Below, piece by piece: positions 6,990 to 13,719 of a stretch of 15,689 nt of DNA; the first letter of the stretch is position 1, and each line of letters opens with the position of its first letter. A program made the position numbers and the translations under genes. The stretch is from the NCBI GenBank assembly GCA_965369635.1, contig CBDURC010000047.1, forward strand, positions 1-15,689. Direction: 5' to 3'. Origin of the DNA: UBA3071 sp965369635. GTDB lineage: Bacteria > Chloroflexota > Anaerolineae > UBA3071. Under the pieces are notes generated by a model. That model was not told where the DNA came from, made no database searches, and worked only from the letters and a program-made list of their open reading frames with translations.

Positions 6990-8852
6990 GTGACCGAGAC
7001 GATGCCTGCTGATCGGTTTGACCCTGAACCCCGACCGCGCCGATGGCCCAGCGTGCTGCTGTTGGTGGCCTCGCTGCTGTGGTTGGTAGCTCTGGCATTG
7101 GTGGTGGCCGTGGCCACGTATCAGTTTCGCTATTCCGAGCGCATTTATCCCGGCGTGTGGGTGTCCCACGTGAGCCTCGGCGACCTCACGCGGGCAGAGG
7201 CAGAAGTTGTCCTGGAATCGGCTGGGATACCGTTCCCCACTGAACAGGTGGTGGTGCGCCACGGCGACAGAGTGTGGACCATACGGCCAGAGGATCTGAA
7301 GGTGGCGCTGGATGTGGAGAGCGCGGTGACTCGCGCCTACCAGGTGGGGCGCAGGGGTTCCCTGGTCGAGGATCTGCAGGAGCAGGCACTGGTGTACCGC
7401 AATGGTCGTGCAATCGACCCTGTCTTCACCTTTCATAATGAGGGCTTTCTGGCCTACGCTGTGGCGCTTATGGCCCAGGAGGTCAGCCGTCCCCCTAATG
7501 AGGCGACGCTGAGGGTGCAGGGGCTAGACGTGCTGGCTACGCGGGGAGAGACTGGTCTGGAGGTGAATGAGGCGGCCACTCGCGCCGCGCTGGAAGAACG
7601 TTTCATTTCTGGCGGCGGTGGCGAAGTGGAGTTGGTCGTCCGGGTGACACAGCCTGCCCTGTCCGACGTGAGCGAGGGTGAGAAGCTCGTGAAGCGTGTC
7701 ATCGGCAGCCCACTGACGTTGGAGTATGAGGACGGAGAAGAGGGGCAACTGAGTGTCACCATTGACCAAGAGACTCTGGCTGACTGGATGCGATGGCGCA
7801 TGGACATACAGCCCGACGGGCAGCCGCTCTTCACGGTGACCCTGAACGAGGCTGGGGTGAGAACCTGGGTGGAAGAGTTGGCGACCGAGCTCTTCCTTCC
7901 TGCCCAGGATGCCAGCTTCGAGTTCGATCTTGAGAGTGACACATTGATTCCCGTCGTCCCTAGCGTGTGGGGCCGGGAGCTGGACGTGCAGGAAACCGTC
8001 CAGCGCATCTTGGACCAGGCGGTGACCGAGGTGCGAACGGTCCCGTTGCCGATCACCCCCGTCAAGCCAAACCTGGCCATGGAGGACGCGCCGGAGATGG
8101 GTGTGAAGGAACTGGTGGTCCAGGCCTCCACCCGCTTTGCAGGCTCGAGTGCGGCGCGCGTGCACAACATCGCCCAGGCGGCTTCTCGTTTCCAGGACGT
8201 GCTCATCCCACCGGGCGGCGTTTTCTCCTTCAACGAGCATCTGGGCGAGGTATCGGCAGAGACGGGCTACGAGGAATCGCTGATCATCTGGGGTGATCGC
8301 ACGCAGGTGGGCATCGGTGGCGGCGTTTGCCAGGTCTCGACGACGGCCTTCCGCACGGCTCTGTTGGGCGGCTATCCCATCATCGAGCGCTACTCGCACG
8401 GCTATGTGGTGAGTTGGTACGGCGAACCGGGGATGGACGCCACCGTATACGCGCCGCAGGTGGACCTCAGGTTCCGCAACGACAGCGACTACTACCTCCT
8501 CATCAAAACTGAGACGGACACGCAGGCAGGCACGCTGACCTTCAGCTTCTACGGCACCGAGAGCGGACGCACGGTGGAGATCATCTCCTCGCCTGCCGAA
8601 AACGTTACCGATCCGCCTCCGCCGGTTTACACCGAGGATCCGGACCTGCCCAGGGGGACGATCAAGCAGGTAGACTGGGCAGTCAAGGGCATGGATGTCA
8701 CCGTGCAGCGCATCGTTCGACAGGAGGACGAAGTGCTGTCCGAGGATACGTTCGTCAGCCGTTATCGTCCCTGGGCGGCCAAGTATCGTTATGGCCCGGA
8801 CACGACCCTGCCGCCCGGCGTGGTGCCCGAGGAGGCAGAGGTGGAGGGATGA
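6990..8852 (+). CDS. VanW/YoaR-like cell-envelope protein
   Basis: The product is 620 aa from GTG 6990; ATG 6963, ATG 6972 and ATG 7002 are alternatives in frame. A basic proline-rich N-terminus (PRPRRWP) is followed by one hydrophobic helix at residues 21-43, so the body is outside the membrane. Residues about 50-330 look like two YoaR-type putative peptidoglycan-binding modules; VWVSHVSLGDLTRAEAE is the typical opening. The VanW domain lies near residues 385-515. It contains RVHNIAQAASRF, PPGGVFSFNEHLG, GIGGGVCQVSTT with Cys447, and SHGYVVSWYGEPGMDATVY. The last part (GTIKQVDWAVKGMDVTVQR) resembles a G5-like strand domain. VanW proteins are found near vancomycin resistance genes in some firmicutes, but their biochemical role is not established. 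No van genes are present here, so an ordinary wall-associated function is more likely than resistance. It stands alone between a terminator and a repeat region. Confidence 0.9.
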   Translation: MTETMPADRFDPEPRPRRWPSVLLLVASLLWLVALALVVAVATYQFRYSERIYPGVWVSHVSLGDLTRAEAEVVLESAGIPFPTEQVVVRHGDRVWTIRPEDLKVALDVESAVTRAYQVGRRGSLVEDLQEQALVYRNGRAIDPVFTFHNEGFLAYAVALMAQEVSRPPNEATLRVQGLDVLATRGETGLEVNEAATRAALEERFISGGGGEVELVVRVTQPALSDVSEGEKLVKRVIGSPLTLEYEDGEEGQLSVTIDQETLADWMRWRMDIQPDGQPLFTVTLNEAGVRTWVEELATELFLPAQDASFEFDLESDTLIPVVPSVWGRELDVQETVQRILDQAVTEVRTVPLPITPVKPNLAMEDAPEMGVKELVVQASTRFAGSSAARVHNIAQAASRFQDVLIPPGGVFSFNEHLGEVSAETGYEESLIIWGDRTQVGIGGGVCQVSTTAFRTALLGGYPIIERYSHGYVVSWYGEPGMDATVYAPQVDLRFRNDSDYYLLIKTETDTQAGTLTFSFYGTESGRTVEIISSPAENVTDPPPPVYTEDPDLPRGTIKQVDWAVKGMDVTVQRIVRQEDEVLSEDTFVSRYRPWAAKYRYGPDTTLPPGVVPEEAEVEG

Positions 8853-8987
8853 TGTATGCTGGATGTTGGAGATGAGGTACTGGATATTGGTGCTGAGGGT
8901 TAGGTATTGGATGCTGGGAGTTGGAGATCAGGTATTGGATATTGGTGCTGATGGTCAGGTACTGGATGCTAGAAGTTGGATGTTGGA
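8849..8987. repeat. 27/28-bp periodic intergenic repeat (five imperfect units)
   Basis: GGTAYTGGAT occurs at 8876, 8903, 8931 and 8958 (spacing 27, 28, 27), and a diverged fifth unit begins near 8849. Paired units form a 55-bp higher-order repeat (8876-8930 and 8931-8985) with about 45 of 55 positions equal. The sequence is almost free of C on this strand and built on TTGGA and TGGAT words. Unlike CRISPR, there are no unique spacers. It starts exactly at the end of the VanW-like gene. Confidence 0.75.
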
Positions 8988-9035
8988 GGTACCGCCATTC
9001 TCCAATCTCCAATCTCTAATCTCCAACCCCCAAGT
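8917..9035. repeat. Inverted arms flanking the repeat (TTGGAGAT / ATCTCCAA)
   Basis: The stretch 8997-9035 is C-rich (CTCCAATCTCCAATCTC and onward) and is the complement of the G-rich words on the left. For example, the reverse complement of part of 9019-9035 matches 8917-8929 (GGGAGTTGGAGAT) at 12 of 13 positions. A long imperfect hairpin is possible in the transcript or in single-stranded DNA. The arms end a few bases before the lexA -35 box. Confidence 0.55.
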
Positions 9036-9041
9036 CCCAAT

Positions 9042-9071
9042 TTGACATAGAACAGGCGTTCGTGGTATAAT
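9042..9071 (+). promoter_or_regulatory. lexA promoter
   Basis: TTGACA (9042-9047) and TATAAT (9066-9071) are both perfect consensus hexamers, with an 18-nt spacer. Transcription should start near 9078, giving a leader of about 63 nt. The spacer carries the LexA box, so bound repressor would block RNA polymerase directly. Confidence 0.9.
9049..9062. promoter_or_regulatory. LexA operator (SOS box) between -35 and -10
   Basis: AGAACAGGCGTTCG contains GAAC (9050-9053) and GTTC (9058-9061) separated by 4 nt. This is the core of the SOS box known from Bacillus-type and actinobacterial LexA (CGAAC-N4-GTTCG). One outer base differs (A instead of C). Its placement inside the lexA promoter strongly suggests autorepression. 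Confidence 0.85.
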
Positions 9072-9078
9072 GCCCTCG

Positions 9079-9090
9079 GCTCGATCGAGC
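9079..9090. promoter_or_regulatory. 12-bp palindrome at the lexA transcription start
   Basis: GCTCGATCGAGC is a perfect palindrome located 7 nt after the -10 box, overlapping the predicted start of transcription. It could be a second protein-binding site. As RNA it would form only a short stem with an awkward loop. No known operator is recognised. Confidence 0.35.
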
Positions 9091-9095
9091 AAGCG

Positions 9096-9125
9096 GCGGT
9101 CAAGGCGCGAAAAGCGTCAGACCGC
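9096..9125 (+). promoter_or_regulatory. Hairpin in the lexA leader just before the ribosome binding site
   Basis: GCGGTC (9096-9101) pairs with GACCGC (9120-9125). GGCGC (9104-9108) pairs with GCGTC (9114-9118) through one wobble, closing a GAAAA loop. The stem totals 11 bp with a small internal loop (AA opposite A). It ends 1 nt before the purine-rich binding site GAAGGAGGAG (9127-9136), so it could affect mRNA stability or ribosome loading. There is no T-run, so it is not a terminator. Confidence 0.5.
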
Positions 9126-9140
9126 AGAAGGAGGAGCATC

Positions 9141-9764
9141 GTGCTTCAGAAGCTATCCGAACGCCAGACCAACATTCTGAAGTTCATCGGCAGGTACGTG
9201 CTGGAGCACGGCTATCCACCCACCATTCGTGAGATTGGCAAGGCGGTGGAGATCTCCTCTACCTCAGTCGTCAAATACAACCTGGACAAGCTGCAGTCTC
9301 TGGGGCGGCTGTCACGCATGGACGATGTCGCGCGCGGGCTGCGGCTGACAAAGGACCCATCGAGTTTGAACATCGTCGAGGTGCCGCTGCTGGGGTACAT
9401 CCGCGCCAGCGAGCCGCTTCCCTCCTACGACTCGTTCTCCGACGAGATAGTGGAACTGACGATGGATATTGTCAGGGAGCCAGATCTGGTGTATGCCCTG
9501 CGCGTGCAAGGCGAGTCGATGCGCGACGCATCTGTCCACGATGGCGACCTGGTAGTCTTGCGGCATCAGCAGATCGCCGATCCAGGAGAGATGGTGGCGG
9601 CCTGGCTGGGGCCAGAGCAAGGCTTGACACTGAAGCGCTATTACCCAGAAGGCGAGTATGTGCGGCTGCAGCCGGCGAACGAGGCCTACGAGCCCATTAT
9701 CGTCCCCGCCGAGGAGGTGGAAATCCAAGGCAAGGTGGTCGCTGTCATCCGCCAGTTGAGTTGA
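9141..9764 (+). CDS. lexA: LexA repressor
   Basis: The product is 207 aa, a normal LexA length, from GTG 9141 with GGAGG (9130-9134) at 6-nt spacing. It represses DNA-damage (SOS) genes; RecA filaments trigger its self-cleavage. Residues 1-70 form the winged helix-turn-helix (PPTIREIGKAVEISSTSVV, then LDKLQSLGRL). Residues 80-207 form the S24 peptidase domain. The catalytic Ser126 lies in QGESMRD and the catalytic Lys165 in LTLKRY. The region matching the cleavage site reads VPLLGYIRASEP, so the scissile bond would be Ala89-Ser90 rather than the usual Ala-Gly. The gene has its own promoter with a matching SOS box, and no partner gene (such as an imuB/dnaE2 cassette or recA) is in the window. 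Confidence 0.97.
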   Translation: MLQKLSERQTNILKFIGRYVLEHGYPPTIREIGKAVEISSTSVVKYNLDKLQSLGRLSRMDDVARGLRLTKDPSSLNIVEVPLLGYIRASEPLPSYDSFSDEIVELTMDIVREPDLVYALRVQGESMRDASVHDGDLVVLRHQQIADPGEMVAAWLGPEQGLTLKRYYPEGEYVRLQPANEAYEPIIVPAEEVEIQGKVVAVIRQLS

Positions 9765-9789
9765 GGTAATGCGTTCCATTCGCTCTGGG

Positions 9790-9806
9790 GGCGAGGTGAC
9801 CTCGCC
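9790..9806. promoter_or_regulatory. 17-bp palindromic element after lexA
   Basis: GGCGAGGT and ACCTCGCC (9790-9797 and 9799-9806) are perfect inverted arms around a single G. It lies 25 nt after the lexA stop and before the stronger hairpin at 9833. No T-run follows. It may add to transcript-end structure or be a binding site. Confidence 0.4.
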
Positions 9807-9832
9807 GCTACGAGAAAGGCATGTGAAGGACG

Positions 9833-9863
9833 AAGCCCCCGGCTGCGAGCCGGGGGCTTTCCG
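9833..9863. terminator. GC-rich hairpin between lexA and the convergent operon
   Basis: AAGCCCCCGGC (9833-9843) and GCCGGGGGCTT (9849-9859) are perfect 11-bp arms around TGCGA. They are followed by T and CC on the plus strand and by CG on the minus strand. The T-run is short, formed mainly by the end of the stem. The location between the convergent lexA and glycosyltransferase genes suggests a shared bidirectional terminator. Confidence 0.8.
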
Positions 9864-9898
9864 CGTGCAGTATCGGCAAGGGAGTGAGGAGCGAAGTC

Positions 9899-11134
9899 CT
9901 AGGGTTTGGAGTGCGAGGTGCGCGCCAGCGCTGCTTCGATGTGGGCCGAGAGCGCCTCCACCCGTGCATCCCAGTCGTGCGGTGCAGCCAATCGGCGGAA
10001 TGCTTCCCTCTGCGCATCATCGGTGTCCGCCAGAGCGGCCTCGATATCGCGCACGAAGCCAGCAGCATCGTGCGCGATGCGCAGCGGCGGAGCAAAGGCA
10101 TGGGCGCTGGGAATATCGGTGGACACCACTGGCTGGCCCGCGGCCAGGTACTCGTACATCTTCAGGGGATCAATGTGCCGCGTCCACTCGTTGATCTTGT
10201 AGGGCATCAGACATACCTGGCAGGCAACGACGTAGCGGGGAAGCTGCTCCACAGGCTTGAAGCCCAGGATGTGCACATTGGGCAGATCCAGCCAGGCCAA
10301 CTGCTCCCGGTGAAAGCGCAACGTAACCGGCCCGATCAGCGCCAGCGACCAATCCGGGCGCGCCTGTGCCACGTCCCTCAGCAACGCCAGGTCGATCTTC
10401 TCGTTGATCACCCCCGCACAGCCGATGACGGGCAGCGGCAGAGCAGCGATGTCCTCGGGGGGAGGGGAAGGGTCGGCAAGAGCGGCGCTGAAGGCGGCGG
10501 CGTTCACGCCGTTGCGCACCAGGTGGGTGTGCGCATTGAAGGGGCGCTTCGCTCCCAGCAGCGCGGGCGAGGTGACGATCACCAGGTCAGCCTGGCGCAG
10601 CAGCCCCTGCTCCATGGCCACGATAGCCTGCTGCCGCTCCCTGCCTACCTGGTCGGCGAACTCCGCCTCGTAGACGGCGTACTCGTCCACGACGTGGTAT
10701 AGGAGCAGCCGCTCACCGTAGCGCCCTACCACGTCGGCCTGCCACGGGCGGCAGAGCCACAGGATGGGCTGGCGCATACCCAGGCGGGCCATGGCTCGCC
10801 GCAGCGAGCGGCGTCTCAGCGCGTCGCTCAACTTCTTGAGCGGCTCGCGGCCCGTGAGGGGTGCCCAACGCGGCGGGCGGTAGACGTAGAGGCCATCCCG
10901 CACATGGCGCAGGCGGTGTCCTGAGCTTGCCGAAGGGCGGGGCTGCCGCCGCTCGCTGTGTGGCGTCCAGGTGCCGCCTGCCACAGGCCTCAACAGATTG
11001 CGCAGGTAGGAACGAGGCTCGACGAAGAGTACGCGGTTGCGCTGTGCCAGGCGGGACATGATCTGATGGCGATTGCGCCAGATGCCCTCCCAGCGTTCGG
11101 GCGCGAAGCAGAGGATATCACGTCCCTCAAGCAT
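9899..11134 (-). CDS. GT-B glycosyltransferase, TuaH-like
   Basis: The chosen start is ATG 11134, with GAGAGG 5 nt upstream. It overlaps the stop of the preceding gene by 8 nt (ATGCTTGA), so translation is probably coupled. A longer open frame begins at 11248 but runs through the neighbouring gene. The product is 411 aa. MLEGRDILCFAPERWEGIWRNR is followed by RVLFVEP, as in TuaH-like teichuronic acid transferases. LLYHVVDEY lies in the N-terminal Rossmann half. VRNGVN and IGCAGVINEKIDLALL open the C-terminal half. HIDPLKMYEYLAAGQPVV is the nucleotide-sugar contact region of GT4-type enzymes. It should add a sugar to a cell-surface glycan at the cytoplasmic membrane. A variable loop (PSASSGHRLRH) is encoded by a copy of a dispersed repeat (10918-10938). 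The last residues (SHSKP) run into low-complexity sequence. Confidence 0.85.
   Translation of the reverse strand: MLEGRDILCFAPERWEGIWRNRHQIMSRLAQRNRVLFVEPRSYLRNLLRPVAGGTWTPHSERRQPRPSASSGHRLRHVRDGLYVYRPPRWAPLTGREPLKKLSDALRRRSLRRAMARLGMRQPILWLCRPWQADVVGRYGERLLLYHVVDEYAVYEAEFADQVGRERQQAIVAMEQGLLRQADLVIVTSPALLGAKRPFNAHTHLVRNGVNAAAFSAALADPSPPPEDIAALPLPVIGCAGVINEKIDLALLRDVAQARPDWSLALIGPVTLRFHREQLAWLDLPNVHILGFKPVEQLPRYVVACQVCLMPYKINEWTRHIDPLKMYEYLAAGQPVVSTDIPSAHAFAPPLRIAHDAAGFVRDIEAALADTDDAQREAFRRLAAPHDWDARVEALSAHIEAALARTSHSKP
10918..10938. repeat. Dispersed palindromic-type repeat inside the glycosyltransferase gene
   Basis: GTCCTGAGCTTGCCGAAGGGC closely matches the dispersed motif CCTGAGCTTGTCGAAGG, which I know from many Chloroflexota and other environmental genomes (in some frames it is read as FDKLRTG or LSLSKG). 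The arms GTCCT..GAG and the GAAGG side are imperfect inverted repeats. Here it is read on the minus strand as PSASSGH, in frame, between conserved parts of the transferase. Confidence 0.6.
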
Positions 11135-12230
11135 CAAGACCTCTCGCTGGACTCCCTCGGTCGCCTCGGATGATCTGCCGATACAGTGCAACAAGCTGCC
11201 GGCCGATAGGCGCCCAGTCGAGTCGTTGAGCCGTGGCCCAGGCTGCACTTCGCAGCGCGACGAGGTCGGCCTGTGGCGCTACCTGCAACGCCTCCGTCAG
11301 CGCATGCGGCCGCTGCGGGTCGTAGAGGATGCCCGCTCCCTGCTCCAACAGTGCTGGAAAAGGGCCCAGCGCTGGGGCGATGACCGGCAGGCCGAAGGAG
11401 AGGGCCAAGATTGCCGCCCCTGAGGTCGTCGTCCGGCGATAGGGCAGCACAGCCACGCTGGCTGCGTTCATGAAGTGCTGCATCTGGTCATCGGGCACGT
11501 AATCCAAATGCAGACGCACGCGAGGATCGGCAACCGCCAACGTCCGCAGCCGCTCACCGTATTCCGGCTGCTGCACGCGGCCGGCGATGATCATGATGAG
11601 GTCTTCGCCCGTCTGCTCGGCGAAGGCTTGCAGCAACTCCTCCACGCCCTTGTAGGGGCGCACCTGTCCCAGCGAGAGGTAGACGAAAGCATCCGGCGAC
11701 AGGCCGAGCTGCTCGCGAGCCGCTTCGGTTGAGCAGTCATTGGGATACCAGGCGACATAACTGCCGTGGGGGATGACAACCACGGGGCAGCGGCAGGCAA
11801 AGCTATGTGCCAGCTCGGCTCGCGCCGCGTCGCTGTGCACGTGCACGGCATCGGCCAGGCAGAGCACGAACCGGTTCGCCAGCCGGTAGAACCACTGCCT
11901 TTCCCTCTCGTGCTGCCAGACGTTGTGCACCGTGTAGACGATCCTGATCCCCAGGAGCCGCGCCGCGCCGATAATCAGCAGCAGGTTCAGCCACATCGAC
12001 AGGCTCACCTGCCAGGGCGCGTAGTGGCGATAGAGGAGTTCCAGCCAGTGCAGGTGCAGGATGTGGGGACGCCGGGCGCTCAGTAGCCGTCGCCAGGAGA
12101 GTCCGCCGCGCCACAGCTCGCAGACTATCGATGGATCGGCCCGCTGCACGGCCTGATGGAAGAGGACGGGGTAGGGGTTCAGGTGTGCCGAGGCAGCGAT
12201 GGCCACACGCATGGGCACGTTATCAGTCAT
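11127..12230 (-). CDS. GT4-like glycosyltransferase
   Basis: The product is 367 aa from ATG 12230, 6 nt after the flippase stop, with GGGGTGAG overlapping that stop as ribosome binding site. ATG 12212 (MRVAIAAS) is an alternative. The N-terminal Rossmann half has HILHLHWLELLYR and IVYTVHNVWQHE, typical of GT4 enzymes of exopolysaccharide loci. VVVIPHGSY leads into the C-terminal half. LSLGQVRPYKGVEELLQAF is the usual phosphate-binding segment. Where many GT4 enzymes have EX7E, this protein reads TTTSGAAILALSFGLPVIAP without the acidic residues, as in one recognised subgroup of the family. It probably transfers a sugar from a nucleotide donor to a lipid-linked intermediate. The sugar cannot be predicted. 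It overlaps the next gene by 8 nt. Confidence 0.88.
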   Translation of the reverse strand: MTDNVPMRVAIAASAHLNPYPVLFHQAVQRADPSIVCELWRGGLSWRRLLSARRPHILHLHWLELLYRHYAPWQVSLSMWLNLLLIIGAARLLGIRIVYTVHNVWQHERERQWFYRLANRFVLCLADAVHVHSDAARAELAHSFACRCPVVVIPHGSYVAWYPNDCSTEAAREQLGLSPDAFVYLSLGQVRPYKGVEELLQAFAEQTGEDLIMIIAGRVQQPEYGERLRTLAVADPRVRLHLDYVPDDQMQHFMNAASVAVLPYRRTTTSGAAILALSFGLPVIAPALGPFPALLEQGAGILYDPQRPHALTEALQVAPQADLVALRSAAWATAQRLDWAPIGRQLVALYRQIIRGDRGSPARGLDA

Positions 12231-12236
12231 GGCAGC

Positions 12237-13715
12237 TCACCCCACGTCCTGCGACGAGCGGCGACGCCGGGCGACCAGTTGCCGGAACAGCCCACGCACC
12301 TGCGCCCGCAATCCCGGCTGCCCTAGCCAGTTCAGAGCGCCGTAGGCGATGATCATGATGCTGCCGCCCAGCAGCAACGCCCACACGCCACGATCCAGCG
12401 AAGCCAACTTCGGCACCGCCCAGCCCAGCGCGCCGCTGACAATGCTGTAGCCCAGGATGGGCAGCAGAATGTGCGCGTAGTCGCGCCACGAGGAATTGAT
12501 CACGCGGTTGGCCAGCGTACCCGAGATGAAGAAGTCCACGATGGACACGATGGCCGACAGTCCGGCCACGCCGTTTACGCCCCATCGCAACGTGGCTGGA
12601 TAGAGCAGCAGGGCCATGGTCGTCAGTCGCCAGAGGGCGATGCCCGTGAGCCACTTGGGCTTGCCGCCTCCCTTGAAGACGTTGCCCATGTTGCCCGCCA
12701 CCGCCCGCAGCAGGCCGTAAATGCCCAGGAGTTGCATCGGCAGCACGGCCCCGCCCCATTTCTCGGCGTCAATGGCAGCAATGAGGTCGGAAGCGAAGAG
12801 CACAGTGCCCACGGCCACAGGAACGGCCAACAAGGAGACGTAGCGCAGCGCCTGGAAGTAGGTGCGGCGGAAGGTCGCCAGGTCGCCCTGCATTCTGGCG
12901 AAGGCTGGGAACATCACCTGGTTCACCATCGCGGTGATCTGCGTGGCGGGCATGTTGCTGGTGCGATAGGCCAGGTCGTACATGCCTTCTTCGGCCCAGC
13001 CCCGCATGCGGATGACGAAAGCATCGTCGATATTGGTGATGCCGAAGATGAGGATCTGGCTGGCGATGATGTGCTTGCCGTAGTCGAACAGCTCCCGCGC
13101 CAGCCGGGGCACGAAGCGGAATCGGGGCCGCCAACCCGTGACCTGCCAGACCACTACCACCTGCAAGGCGGCGGATACCAGTCTACCGATGACGATGCTC
13201 CAGACTTCGAAGCCGGCAAAAGCCAGCAGCGTGGCCGTTATCGTGTAGGCCAGGCTCGACAGCACGGCCGGCAGGAGGCGGCGGCGGAAGTCCATCTCTT
13301 TGGCCAGCAGCACCAGTGGTACACGCCCGAAGGAGCCCATGACCAGGGTCAAGGCCAGCGCGCGCAGCACGGGTGTGATGTGGGGGTCTGGCTGGCTGGC
13401 CATCTTCGCCACCCATGGCGCGACAGCATAGGCCACGGCGTAGGAGACCAGCGCTGTGAAGATGATGACGAAGAAGGCCGTGTCGGCTGCCTCCTCCACC
13501 TCCTCCTGGCGATAGATCAGCGCCGAGCCGAAGCCCATCTCATGAAAAAGCTGCAGGGCGTCAATTGCCAGGCTCGCCCCTGCCACCAGGCCGAAGGCTT
13601 CCGGCAGGAGCAGCTTGGCAAGGACGAAGTAGGCCAGGTAGCTCAGCAGCTTCATGCTTACGGTGGAGACGGCGACCCAGAAGACGCCACGCTTTATCTG
13701 GCGAGTGAGGCTCAT
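12237..13715 (-). CDS. Wzx-type polysaccharide flippase (MOP superfamily)
   Basis: The product is 492 aa from ATG 13715, 4 nt after the methyltransferase stop. The N-terminus MSLTRQIKRGVFWVAVSTVSMKLLSYLAYFVLAKLLLP is typical of WzxC-like transporters (Polysacc_synt_3 group): a short amphipathic start, then the first helix, then LLLPEAFGL. About 12-14 hydrophobic helices can be seen along the chain, with basic loops such as KEMDFRRRLLP and RMRGWAEEGMYDLAYRTSNMP. Such proteins flip undecaprenyl-linked oligosaccharides from the inner to the outer face of the membrane. Its place between a methyltransferase and two glycosyltransferases fits a polysaccharide assembly locus. The C-terminus ends in a basic stretch (ARRRRSS). 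Confidence 0.92.
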   Translation of the reverse strand: MSLTRQIKRGVFWVAVSTVSMKLLSYLAYFVLAKLLLPEAFGLVAGASLAIDALQLFHEMGFGSALIYRQEEVEEAADTAFFVIIFTALVSYAVAYAVAPWVAKMASQPDPHITPVLRALALTLVMGSFGRVPLVLLAKEMDFRRRLLPAVLSSLAYTITATLLAFAGFEVWSIVIGRLVSAALQVVVVWQVTGWRPRFRFVPRLARELFDYGKHIIASQILIFGITNIDDAFVIRMRGWAEEGMYDLAYRTSNMPATQITAMVNQVMFPAFARMQGDLATFRRTYFQALRYVSLLAVPVAVGTVLFASDLIAAIDAEKWGGAVLPMQLLGIYGLLRAVAGNMGNVFKGGGKPKWLTGIALWRLTTMALLLYPATLRWGVNGVAGLSAIVSIVDFFISGTLANRVINSSWRDYAHILLPILGYSIVSGALGWAVPKLASLDRGVWALLLGGSIMIIAYGALNWLGQPGLRAQVRGLFRQLVARRRRSSQDVG

Positions 13716-13719
13716 GCTG

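Noticed and set aside
6990..8852. Vancomycin resistance locus
   Set aside because: Only the VanW-like domain is present. There are no vanR/S/H/A/X-type genes in the window.
8849..8987. CRISPR array
   Set aside because: The period of 27/28 bp is continuous, with the whole unit repeated and diverged. There are no unique spacers and no cas genes.
8695..9045. Open frames on both strands over the region after the VanW-like gene
   Set aside because: Their translations only reflect the 27/28-bp repeat (WMLEV and SIQYL steps). There is no ribosome binding site and there is overlap with the VanW-like gene.
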